From Janthinobacterium sp. 344 (GTDB taxonomy: Bacteria; Pseudomonadota; Gammaproteobacteria; Burkholderiales; Burkholderiaceae_D), in NCBI RefSeq assembly GCF_900112025.1, contig NZ_FOKL01000017.1, forward strand, positions 1-61,218: 61,218 bases of DNA. The letters are read 5' to 3'. Below, one piece after another: positions 25,229 through 34,248 of this stretch (within the stretch, counting starts at the first letter, position 1; each line of letters begins with the position of its first letter). The translations under genes were made by a program, and so were the position numbers. Below the pieces are notes generated by a model. The model was not told the origin of the DNA and ran no database searches. It was given only the letters and a program-made list of their open reading frames with translations.

Positions 25229-28200
25229 CACCGCATGCTCGCGGCCATCGTCACGCAGGGCGATGCTGTCGCCGGCCTGCGCGACGCCATCGAGCGAGAG
25301 TCCCGCTGGCCGTCCCTGCGCCTGCTCCACGGTGATCGCATAGCTGCTGGCGCCGAAGCGGTAATGCAGCTTGAAGGTGCGCCATTCGGCCGGCATGGAC
25401 GGCGCCACGCGCAGCACGTCCGCTTCGCGCGTCAGTCCCAGCAGGGATTCGACGATCAGGCGGTACAGCCAGCCCGACGACCCCGTGTACCAGCTCCAGC
25501 CGCCGCGTCCCACGTGCGGCGCCACGGCGTACACGTCGGCCGTCACCACGTAAGGCTCGACCTTGTAGCGCTCCACCGCCTGCGCATCAGCGCCATGGCG
25601 CACGGGGTTGATCATGCGCAGCAGCTCCCACGCTTTTTCACTCTCGCCCATGCGCGCAAACGCCATCGCCGTCCAGATGGCCGCATGCGTGTACTGGCCG
25701 CCGTTCTCGCGCACGCCCGGCACGTAGCCGCGGATATAGCCGGGATTCAGGCTGGATTTGTCGAATGGCGGATCGAGCAGCTGGATCACGCCCGCATCGC
25801 GCCGCACCAGGCGCGCATCGACCTGGCGCATGGCGCCGGCGACCCGTTCCTGGTTGGCGGCGCCCGACAGCACGCCCCAGCTTTGCGAAATCGAATCGAT
25901 CTGGCATTCCTCGTTGGTGTGCGAGCCGAGCGGCGTGCCGTCGTCGAAATACGCGCGCCGGTACCACTCGCCATCCCATGCATGCTCCTCGACATTGGCC
26001 GCCAGTTTCGCCGCCTCGTCGCGGCAGAACCCGGCAAACGGCGCATCGCCGCGCAGCACGGCCACCTCGGCAAAGCGCTGCAGCACTTCATACAGGAAGA
26101 AGGCCAGCCACACGCTTTCGCCCTTGCCATGTTCGCCCACCTTGTCCATGCCGTCGTTCCAGTCGCACGAACCGATCAGCGGCAAGCCATGCACGCCCAG
26201 GCGCAGGCCATGGCGGATGGCGCGCACGCAGTGTTCGTACAGGTCGGCCGATTCCCCCGAACGCACCGGCAAGTCATAGTAGGAATCCTCTTCCGGCTTG
26301 ACGGCGCGGCCCTCGATGAAGGGCGCCACTTCCGACAGCACGTTGAGGTCGCCCGTGGCGATCACGTAACGGCAGGCGGCCAGCGGCAGCCACAGGTAAT
26401 CATCGGAACAGTGCGTGCGCACGCCGCGGTCCGACGGCGGGTGCCACCAGTGCTGCACGTCGCCTTCGACAAACTGGTGCGCCGCGCACAGCAGCAAATG
26501 GCTGCGCAGCAGTTGCGGCGCCGTGTGGATCATGGCCATCGCGTCTTGCAGCTGGTCGCGGAAACCGTAGGCGCCGCCCGACTGGTAATAGCCGCTGCGC
26601 GCCCACAGGCGGCAGGCGATGGTCTGGTACATCAGCCAGCCATTGGCGATCACGTCCAGCGACGGGTCGGGCGTCTCGATGCGCACGGCGCCCAGGGTGC
26701 TCTCCCAGTGCGCGCGCACCTTTTCCAGCGTGGCGCGCGCCGCTTCCTTGCCCGCATGGCGCTGCACCATGGTGCTGGCGTCGGCATTGCGGCGCCCGCC
26801 CACGCCGAGGATGAAGACGATGTCGCGCTCCTGCCCCGGCTGCAGTTCGAACGGCACCTGGATCGCCGCGCACGGATCCAGTCCCGTCCCCGCCTTGCCG
26901 GACAAACGCACCCGGCGCAAGGCGGCCGGCTGCGCCAGGCTGCCGTTGCGGCCGATGAATTCATTGCGGTCGCAGGTGATGGAACGGATGCTGGCATCCG
27001 TATTGAAAAAGCCGACCCGGCCCGAGAATTCCGTGTTGTAGTTATTGCGCGCGAACAGCGCGCCGCTGATGGTATCGACCTCGGTGGCCACATGCATGCC
27101 GGACTTGGCGCGCAAATCGGCCAGCACCCATTCCACATAGCCCGTGACGGACAGGCGGCGCGGCACGCCGCTGTCGTTGCGCACCTTGATCACCGAGTAT
27201 TTGACGGCCGCGTCCAGCGCCACGTAGGTGCACAGTTCGGTGGCGATGCCCCCTTCGCTGTGCTCGAACACGCTGTAGCCGAAGCCGTGGCGCGTGACGT
27301 AGTCGCCGCTGCCGCGCGCCGGCAACGAGGTGGGCGACCAGAACTGGCCGCTCTGTTCGTCGCGCACATAGAACGCTTCGCCGGACAGGTCGGACACGGG
27401 GTCGTTCTGCCACGGGGTGAGGCGGAATTCATGCGCATTCTCGCTCCACGTATAGGCTTGGCCGCCCTCGGACACCACCGTGCCGAACTGCGCATTGGCC
27501 AGCACGTTCGACCACGGCGCCGGCGTCTGCCTGCCTTCGCCCGTGGTGATCACGTATTCGCGGCCATCGGGCGTGAAACCGCCCAGGCCATTTTCCAGGA
27601 TCAGCTCGCGCTGCGGCGCCCGGTGCGGCACGCCGCCATGCTCGCGCGCAGGGTCCTGCAGCAACGGCGGCATGCGCAGCACGGGGCTCGGCGGACGCTT
27701 GACCTGCTCGGCCAGGGTGCCGCGCAGGTCGCTGATGATGGCGCGCGCCACCGACTGCAGCAAGATGCGGTCTTCGTTGGCGATCTGCTCGGCCAGGCGC
27801 ACGAAGATGCCGCCCGGGCGGTCGATCGCCTGCGCATCGATGCCCGAGGCGATCAGGCCCATGATCTGATCGTGCAGCAGCTGGCGGTAGCCCGACTGCT
27901 CCTCGTACCAGATCACCAGGTCCACCACCAGGCCCTTCAGGCGCCAGTAGGCATGCGCCTGCACCATCTGGCGCGCCAGTTCGATATTGGCCGCGTCGCG
28001 GATCTGCAGCAGCACGATGGGCAAGTCGCCCGAGATGGCATACGCCCACAGGCCGGACTGGCCGCGCTGATTCTTGATCAGGATGCCGGCTTCGGCGCGC
28101 AGGGCCGCATTCGGATAGATCACGGCATTGGCCAGGCGCGCATACAGCTGCGCATCGGCTTCGCTGGCGTTCAACTGGCGCAGCACCACCTGGCTGTGCG

Positions 28201-31200
28201 TCCAGGCCAGTTCGAACACGCGGTCGGCCAGGTGGCGGTCCTGGTATTTGTCGATCAGGTGCAGGGCCGCATCGCGCTGCTCGGCCATGCCGGTGACGCT
28301 GTCGACCGTGACCGCCTGGTCCGGTTCCAGCGTGATCACGTAGCGGATGGCCACGATGGGATCGAGCACGGAGCCGTGGCCGCCACTCAACGGCCCGCTG
28401 TCCTGCAGCGCCTGCGGCAGCTGCGCCGTATTGCCGCGGCCGATGAAGCGCGCACGGTCCGTCTCGAACGAGACCTCGTAGCGCTCCACATCATGCACCG
28501 TCATCACGTGCAGCAGCCATGGCATCTGCTCGTCCCTGGAACGCGGACGGCGCGTACATAGAATCGCCTTTTCCTGCGCCAGGATTTCCGTCTGCACGAA
28601 CAGCTTGCTGAAGGCGGGATGGGCCGCGTCGGCCGCCGCCGGCGCCATCACCACTTCGGCAAAGCTGGTGATCTCGATACGCCGCTGGCGGTTCGAATTA
28701 TTGCTGATGCGCGTGCGGCGGATTTCAATGTCGTCCTCGGGCGAGACGACGATTTCCGTGTACAGATCGAGGCCGTGGTCGGCGCGGCGGAACTCCGCCC
28801 GCCCCTCGGAAAAGATCACTTCATACTTCTTCGGCTCGGCCAGGGTCGGCTGGTACATGGTGGACCAGACGGCACCGTCGTCGAGGTCGCGCAGGTAGCA
28901 GAAATTGCCCCAGTTATCGCGCGTGCTGTCCTCGCGCCAGCGCGTCACGGACAAGTCTTTCCAGCGGCTGTAGCTGCCGCCCGCATTGCTCACCATGACG
29001 TGGTAGCGGCCGTTCGACAGCAGCTGCGTTTCCGGCACGGCGCTGTTGGCCTGCGTGAGGATGCGCATCGGCATGGCCTGCTCGGGTGCGCCGCTGCGCA
29101 GCACCGCCAGTTCGGCCGTGTTCGAGTAAAACGCGCCTGCCTGTGGCGTGCGTTCCTGCAGCACCAGCAAGGCCGATTGCAGCAAGGGATCGGATTCGAA
29201 ACGGCGCTGCATCGGGCGGTCGTGCAGCAGGTAGCTGAGGGCCAGGAAACCCATGCCCTGGTGGTGCACCATGAAGGAGCGGATGACGGCGCTGGTCTGC
29301 CCGCGCGGCAGGCGCGCGGTGGTGAAATCGACGGCTTCGAAGAAGCCGTAGCGGCCCATGTAGCCGGCCGCCTGCATGCGCTGCAGGTTCTGGCACGACG
29401 CTTCCGGCTGCACCATCAAGCCCATCATGCTGGCATACGGCGCCACCACCAGGTCGTCGGCCAGGCCCCGTTTCAGGCCCAGTCCCGGCACGCCGAAGGC
29501 GCGGTACTGATAGTTCAAGCTGGCGTCGACCGTGTTGTAGCCGGATTCGGAAATCCCCCACGGCACGTCGCGCTGGCGGCCGTAATCGATCTGCGCCTCG
29601 ATGACGGAGTGGTAGGTCTGGTCGAGCAAGGTATTCGGGTAGTTCGGCATCACCAGCAGCGGCATCAGGTACTCGAACATCGAGCCGCTCCACGACAGCA
29701 GCACGGGCTGGCCCGCGACCATGCACAGCTGGCGACCCAGCGCGAACCAGTGCTCTTGCGGCAGCTGGCCCTGGGCGATGGCGATGAAGCTGGCCAGGCG
29801 CACTTCGGACGCCAGCAAATCGTAGTAGCTGGGGTCCAGGCGCCGTTCGCTGACGTTGTAGCCGATGGCCAGCAGCTTGGTCGACGGGTTGTACAGGAAC
29901 GCGTATTCGATCTGCGCGAAGTCGCGTGCCTGGCCCGCCGCATGGGCGATGTCGCGCAGGTGGCGGCCCGCCTGTTCGCGGCCCTGCGCCAGCAGCGCCG
30001 CCAGCTCGGGCGGCGTGCCATCGGCGATCTCCAGGTTGGCCAGCGCGCGCAGGGTCGGCACCTGCATCCACGCCGCATCGACGCCCGTTTGCGCCGCCCA
30101 TGGCGCCAGCTGCAGCAATTCCGCCAGTGCCGCGCGGCACTGGCGCGCCAGCGCGCCCGTCCACATCGACAGCTCGCCATCCTCGCTTTGCAGGGTCAGC
30201 GACAGCAGCGCATCGGCCGCGCCATTCGCCGCGCTCAGATAGGCATGCCATTCGGCCAGGCTGGCGGGCGTTGCCGCCGCCTGCAGCAAGGCCATGCTGT
30301 CGCGCATGGCCTTGCCCTCGCCTTCGGCGGCGATGAATTCCTGCAGCACCTGCGCCGTCGTGCGGATGCCCTGCACCACCTGCGCGCCGATGATGGGAGC
30401 GTCATACAGCTCCACCAGGCCTGGCTGCAAGGTCAGCAGATGGCCGGCCAGGTTGCCGCTGTCGACCGTCGAGATGTACATCGGCTGCAGCGCCTTGAGG
30501 GTCTGCGTGTCGTACCAGTTGTAGAAATGGCCCTGGAAGCGTTCCAGCTCGCCCATGGTCTGCAAGGTGGCGCGGCTGCGCTCGATCAGCTGGCCCATGG
30601 TGATGTAGCCGAAATCATAGGCCGTCAGGTTGGCCAGCAGCGCCAGGCCGATGTTCGTCGGCGAGGTGCGGTGCGCCACCACCAGGTTCGGATGCTCCTG
30701 CATGTTATCGGGCGGCAGCCAGTGGTCGTCGGGGCCGACAAAGGTGTCGAAGTAGGCCCAGGTCTTGCGCGCCACGCCATGCAGGAAACGCCCCTGCTCG
30801 GCCGACAGGCGCGCCACGGCCCGCTCGATCGGGCGGCTGATCCACCAGGCGATGGCGGGGGCGGCAAGCCACAGCAGAAGCACCACGGCGGCGGCCGGCA
30901 AGGCGTCGGGGCGCCAGTACAGCAAGGCGCCGAAGGTGGCCAGCGCCAGCGCGGGCGAGCACCACATGGCGCGCCAGCTGTCCGCCTGCGAGCCGGAGGA
31001 ACTGTGCAGGTTCGAGGCGCGCCAGTCGAGCAAATGCTTGTGCGACACGCCCAGGCGCCACAGGGTGCGCGCGATGGCGTCCAGGCTGATCCAGGCTTCA
31101 TACGGCAGGAAGACGAGACTCAGCATGGCATGCGAGAACTGCACGCCGCAGCGCCGCTCGAACGCGGCCAGATGCTGGCGCCAGAGGGTATCGCGCGGCT

Positions 31201-33859
31201 TGCGCAGCAGGTCGTACAGGGCCGAGAACACGGGCGGCAGGAAGATGATGGCCAGGACCGCCGTGCTCCAGAAGGCCACGTGCGGCAGGAAGCCCCACAC
31301 CAGCAGCAAGGACAAGGTGGTGGCCGGCGCCACGATGCTGCGGCGCAGGTTGTCGAACAGCTTCCAGCGCGACAGCATCGACAGGGGATTGCGTTCGCGC
31401 TTGCCGGCGCGGCCCGGCACGCGGCCCAGCAGCCAGCCGACCAGTTGCCAGTCGCCGCGGATCCAGCGCTGGCGGCGGCTCACGTCGGCGTCGTAGCGGG
31501 CCGGGTATTCTTCGTACAGCTCCGAGTCGCTGAGCAGGCCGGCGCGCAGGTAGCAGCCTTCCAGCAGGTCGTGGCTGAGGATTTTATTGTCGGGCAGGCG
31601 CTGGCCCAGCACGCGCTCGAACATGTCGAGGTCATAGATGCCCTTGCCGATGAAGGAGCCCTCATAAAACACGTCCTGGTACAGGTCCGAGACGGTGCGC
31701 GTGTACGGGTCGATACCCGGTTCGCCTCCGCACAGCAGCTCGTAGCGCGAGGCGTTCGCGCTGGGCAGGGCGACGGCCACGCGCGGCTGCAGGATGCCGT
31801 AGCCGGCCACCACGCGCGTGCCCGCCGCGTCCAGCACGGGGCGGTTCAGCGGGTGCATCATGGTGGCGATGAATTCGCGCGCCGCGTCGCGCGGCAGCAG
31901 CGTATCGGTGTCGAGCGTGATCACGTATTTGATGGTGCGCAGGCCGCGCAACTCGCCTTCCACCAGCGAGAATTTGTCGCGCGCGCCGCCGCGCAGGAAG
32001 GCGTTCAGGTCGGACAACTTGCCGCGCTTGCGCTCTTGCCCCATCCACGCATTCTGCTGCGAATTCCACAGGCGCGGACGGTGCAGCAGCAGGAACGGTC
32101 CCACATGGCCCAGCTCTTCGTGGTCGGCCGGGTCGCCGTTTTCCTTGAACTCGACGCCTTCCACGCGGTACTTGTCATTCAAGGCGCGGATGGTTTCCTG
32201 CGCCTGGCGCAGCAGGGCGTCATCGCCGGGCAGGGTTTGCGCCTGCGCGTCGACGAAGTCCGTCAGCAGGCAAAAGCGCAGGTTCGGATCGCGGTTGGCG
32301 AGATAGCGCACTTCCAGCGCCTCGCACAGGGCCGCCACGTTGTCGTGGCTGTAGATCAGGGTCGGCACCACCACGATGCCGCGCGCGTCCGATGGAATGC
32401 CGCCCTGGTAATCCATGCGCGGCAGCGGGTGCGGCGACGTCATCAGGGTTGCCAGCCAGTTCACCACGGCCACGGACAGCTGGCTGCTCCCCAGCAGCGC
32501 CAGCACGCCCAGCGCCACCAATGGCCAGCCCTGCACGCCATGGCGCACGGCGCGTTCGAGCAGCAGCGCGCTGGTGGCGAGCGTCAGGAAGGCGATCGCG
32601 CCCAGGTACACGGCCAGCGGCGCGGCGCGCGCCGTCTGCTGCAGCGCCTCGGCGAAGGGCAGTTTGGCGCCGGCCTGTTTTTCCAGCACCAGCACGCCGC
32701 GTCCGACCAGGTAAAAGCCGATATGGCCGCGGCGCGCGTCATTGCCGTTGCCATGCGTGTGGGCCAGCTGCACCACCATCTCGGCCACTTCCACTTCGCT
32801 GCGCGCGCTGCGCTTGGCGATGCGTTCGATGGCATGGCGGTAGCTGTCGCGCGTGGCGAAATCCATCAGGCCATACGTGCCGGCCGGGTCCAGGCGCAAG
32901 GTTTGCTCGACCACGCTCATGGTCTCGACGAATTCCTGCCAGTCCATGGTGCCGAGAAAACGCAGGCTGCCGATGCTGTTGGCGATCGACACCTGGTCGG
33001 CCGCCTGCTGCCCGATCTCGGACTGGATCTGCTGCTCGATGGTGAGGCCCGATTCGGCCAGCTTGTGCGTCAGCCACGACAGGGCCAACGTCAGCGACGG
33101 GCTTTGCCCCTGCAGGCGGCGCGACAGTTCCGCCACGAAGGCGCTGGTGATGGGCGGATTCGAGCGCGCCATGTCGGCCACCAGCAAAATCAGGCCGCTG
33201 GGATTGCGCTCGGCGATGTCCGTCATCTGGTCGGCCCAGGTATTGGCCAGGTCGCGCTGCATGCGGTCGTCCGCCACGCGCACGGCGACGCGGCGCAGGT
33301 TCTCGATCAGGGCCAGGCGCAGCATGATGGGCACGGCCCACAGTTCGCCCAGGGTCAGCGTGGCGACATCCTGGTAAGCCTCGACGAAGTGGCACAGGTT
33401 TTCCAGGTCGACCCGGCCATCGCCATGCGAGATGATTTCCAGCGCGATCTTGTACACGCGCGGGCAGCCCGCGTCCGTGCCGGAGGTCAGCCGTGGCAGC
33501 TCCTTGCTGTAATTCTTCGGCAAGTGGCGCCGCGTGGTGCGGATCTGCTCTTCGATGAGATAAAAATTATCCAGCAGCCATTCCGAAGCGGGCGTGACCT
33601 GCCGCCCGCTTTTCACGGTGGCCGTCAGCTCGTTGACGGTGGCCGTGATCAGGGCCGCGTTGTCGGCCAGGCGCGCCAACAGGCGGTCGCGGCCGTGATG
33701 CCGGCCCACCGCATGGCCGGCGGCCACCTGCTTGCCGTGGGCGGCCATCTGCATGGCGCTGAACAATTCCGAGCGCAAGGGCAGGGCATCATCGCGCGCG
33801 GCGTCGAAGGTATCGGGGGCAAGGGAATGATCGCGGAAGATGTCCCTGACCTTGGACAT
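25214..33859 (-). CDS. ndvB: Cyclic beta-1,2-glucan synthase (NdvB/Cgs type)
   Basis: A giant inner-membrane enzyme of about 2881 residues that makes periplasmic cyclic beta-glucans. In order it has an N-terminal region of about 400 residues, membrane segments, and a GT84 glycosyltransferase domain with IKYVITLDTDTLLPRDAARE and the QxxRW-like RRQRWIRGDWQL (near residue 800). More membrane helices and a Cgs glucoamylase-like domain (near 1050-1450) follow. Two glycoside-phosphorylase N-domains and a C-terminal GH94 catalytic domain (GSCDWNDGMDKVGEHG near residue 2570) complete it. Length and order match rhizobial and Brucella enzymes. The ATG at 33859 has AAGGA 4 nt upstream; a GTG at 33925 is also in frame. 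It appears monocistronic. Confidence 0.92.
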   Translation of the reverse strand: MSKVRDIFRDHSLAPDTFDAARDDALPLRSELFSAMQMAAHGKQVAAGHAVGRHHGRDRLLARLADNAALITATVNELTATVKSGRQVTPASEWLLDNFYLIEEQIRTTRRHLPKNYSKELPRLTSGTDAGCPRVYKIALEIISHGDGRVDLENLCHFVEAYQDVATLTLGELWAVPIMLRLALIENLRRVAVRVADDRMQRDLANTWADQMTDIAERNPSGLILLVADMARSNPPITSAFVAELSRRLQGQSPSLTLALSWLTHKLAESGLTIEQQIQSEIGQQAADQVSIANSIGSLRFLGTMDWQEFVETMSVVEQTLRLDPAGTYGLMDFATRDSYRHAIERIAKRSARSEVEVAEMVVQLAHTHGNGNDARRGHIGFYLVGRGVLVLEKQAGAKLPFAEALQQTARAAPLAVYLGAIAFLTLATSALLLERAVRHGVQGWPLVALGVLALLGSSQLSVAVVNWLATLMTSPHPLPRMDYQGGIPSDARGIVVVPTLIYSHDNVAALCEALEVRYLANRDPNLRFCLLTDFVDAQAQTLPGDDALLRQAQETIRALNDKYRVEGVEFKENGDPADHEELGHVGPFLLLHRPRLWNSQQNAWMGQERKRGKLSDLNAFLRGGARDKFSLVEGELRGLRTIKYVITLDTDTLLPRDAAREFIATMMHPLNRPVLDAAGTRVVAGYGILQPRVAVALPSANASRYELLCGGEPGIDPYTRTVSDLYQDVFYEGSFIGKGIYDLDMFERVLGQRLPDNKILSHDLLEGCYLRAGLLSDSELYEEYPARYDADVSRRQRWIRGDWQLVGWLLGRVPGRAGKRERNPLSMLSRWKLFDNLRRSIVAPATTLSLLLVWGFLPHVAFWSTAVLAIIFLPPVFSALYDLLRKPRDTLWRQHLAAFERRCGVQFSHAMLSLVFLPYEAWISLDAIARTLWRLGVSHKHLLDWRASNLHSSSGSQADSWRAMWCSPALALATFGALLYWRPDALPAAAVVLLLWLAAPAIAWWISRPIERAVARLSAEQGRFLHGVARKTWAYFDTFVGPDDHWLPPDNMQEHPNLVVAHRTSPTNIGLALLANLTAYDFGYITMGQLIERSRATLQTMGELERFQGHFYNWYDTQTLKALQPMYISTVDSGNLAGHLLTLQPGLVELYDAPIIGAQVVQGIRTTAQVLQEFIAAEGEGKAMRDSMALLQAAATPASLAEWHAYLSAANGAADALLSLTLQSEDGELSMWTGALARQCRAALAELLQLAPWAAQTGVDAAWMQVPTLRALANLEIADGTPPELAALLAQGREQAGRHLRDIAHAAGQARDFAQIEYAFLYNPSTKLLAIGYNVSERRLDPSYYDLLASEVRLASFIAIAQGQLPQEHWFALGRQLCMVAGQPVLLSWSGSMFEYLMPLLVMPNYPNTLLDQTYHSVIEAQIDYGRQRDVPWGISESGYNTVDASLNYQYRAFGVPGLGLKRGLADDLVVAPYASMMGLMVQPEASCQNLQRMQAAGYMGRYGFFEAVDFTTARLPRGQTSAVIRSFMVHHQGMGFLALSYLLHDRPMQRRFESDPLLQSALLVLQERTPQAGAFYSNTAELAVLRSGAPEQAMPMRILTQANSAVPETQLLSNGRYHVMVSNAGGSYSRWKDLSVTRWREDSTRDNWGNFCYLRDLDDGAVWSTMYQPTLAEPKKYEVIFSEGRAEFRRADHGLDLYTEIVVSPEDDIEIRRTRISNNSNRQRRIEITSFAEVVMAPAAADAAHPAFSKLFVQTEILAQEKAILCTRRPRSRDEQMPWLLHVMTVHDVERYEVSFETDRARFIGRGNTAQLPQALQDSGPLSGGHGSVLDPIVAIRYVITLEPDQAVTVDSVTGMAEQRDAALHLIDKYQDRHLADRVFELAWTHSQVVLRQLNASEADAQLYARLANAVIYPNAALRAEAGILIKNQRGQSGLWAYAISGDLPIVLLQIRDAANIELARQMVQAHAYWRLKGLVVDLVIWYEEQSGYRQLLHDQIMGLIASGIDAQAIDRPGGIFVRLAEQIANEDRILLQSVARAIISDLRGTLAEQVKRPPSPVLRMPPLLQDPAREHGGVPHRAPQRELILENGLGGFTPDGREYVITTGEGRQTPAPWSNVLANAQFGTVVSEGGQAYTWSENAHEFRLTPWQNDPVSDLSGEAFYVRDEQSGQFWSPTSLPARGSGDYVTRHGFGYSVFEHSEGGIATELCTYVALDAAVKYSVIKVRNDSGVPRRLSVTGYVEWVLADLRAKSGMHVATEVDTISGALFARNNYNTEFSGRVGFFNTDASIRSITCDRNEFIGRNGSLAQPAALRRVRLSGKAGTGLDPCAAIQVPFELQPGQERDIVFILGVGGRRNADASTMVQRHAGKEAARATLEKVRAHWESTLGAVRIETPDPSLDVIANGWLMYQTIACRLWARSGYYQSGGAYGFRDQLQDAMAMIHTAPQLLRSHLLLCAAHQFVEGDVQHWWHPPSDRGVRTHCSDDYLWLPLAACRYVIATGDLNVLSEVAPFIEGRAVKPEEDSYYDLPVRSGESADLYEHCVRAIRHGLRLGVHGLPLIGSCDWNDGMDKVGEHGKGESVWLAFFLYEVLQRFAEVAVLRGDAPFAGFCRDEAAKLAANVEEHAWDGEWYRRAYFDDGTPLGSHTNEECQIDSISQSWGVLSGAANQERVAGAMRQVDARLVRRDAGVIQLLDPPFDKSSLNPGYIRGYVPGVRENGGQYTHAAIWTAMAFARMGESEKAWELLRMINPVRHGADAQAVERYKVEPYVVTADVYAVAPHVGRGGWSWYTGSSGWLYRLIVESLLGLTREADVLRVAPSMPAEWRTFKLHYRFGASSYAITVEQAQGRPAGLSLDGVAQAGDSIALRDDGREHAVLLLV

Positions 33860-34191
33860 CTGTTCCTTGATCTGTTGCGTGACGACTGCTGTGTACTCTT
33901 TCAACTTGGGCCTCGCTAGGTGCACGCAGGCAACCAGCGGCCACCGTCACGCGGGCCCAGTCAGGAAGAACACGATCGGACACTGGCGAAGACGGAAAGC
34001 GAAGCGCCGGAGCGTTGCGACGAATCTCAGGGTTCGGGGAGATTTTCTGAACTTCATCGTAGGGGCGCACTGTGCGCAAGACCGTGCGCTAGCGTACATA
34101 CCTGACCTTTTAGCGGCGTGTCTGCAAAGAAATTAGCGGAGTGAACGGGAGAAAAATGCCACGAGGAAATGAATGGAGGAAACAAACGCCA
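33860..34191. other. Upstream region of the beta-glucan synthase gene
   Basis: This gap of about 330 bp between two minus-strand genes should hold the promoter of the glucan synthase. I could not pick a convincing -35/-10 pair. No ORF here has coding character. It contains short GCGC-rich inverted repeats around 34067-34096 but nothing that can be named. Confidence 0.4.
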
Positions 34192-34219
34192 TGCACCGCG
34201 CCAATGATGGCGCGGTGCA
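34192..34219 (-). terminator. Terminator of the cysteine desulfurase fusion gene
   Basis: A perfect 11-bp stem (TGCACCGCGCC at 34192-34202, GGCGCGGTGCA at 34209-34219) with a 6-nt loop lies 30 bp after the stop codon. On the minus strand it is followed by an interrupted T-rich tract (GCGTTTGTTT). Confidence 0.7.
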
Positions 34220-34248
34220 AGATTTCATAAGGGAAACGTCAACCGATC

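Noticed and set aside
28619..33919. A 1766-codon plus-strand open frame opposite the beta-glucan synthase gene
   Set aside because: It is the antisense frame of a high-GC gene in which stops are rare. It has no domain or RBS support, and the minus-strand protein is clearly real.
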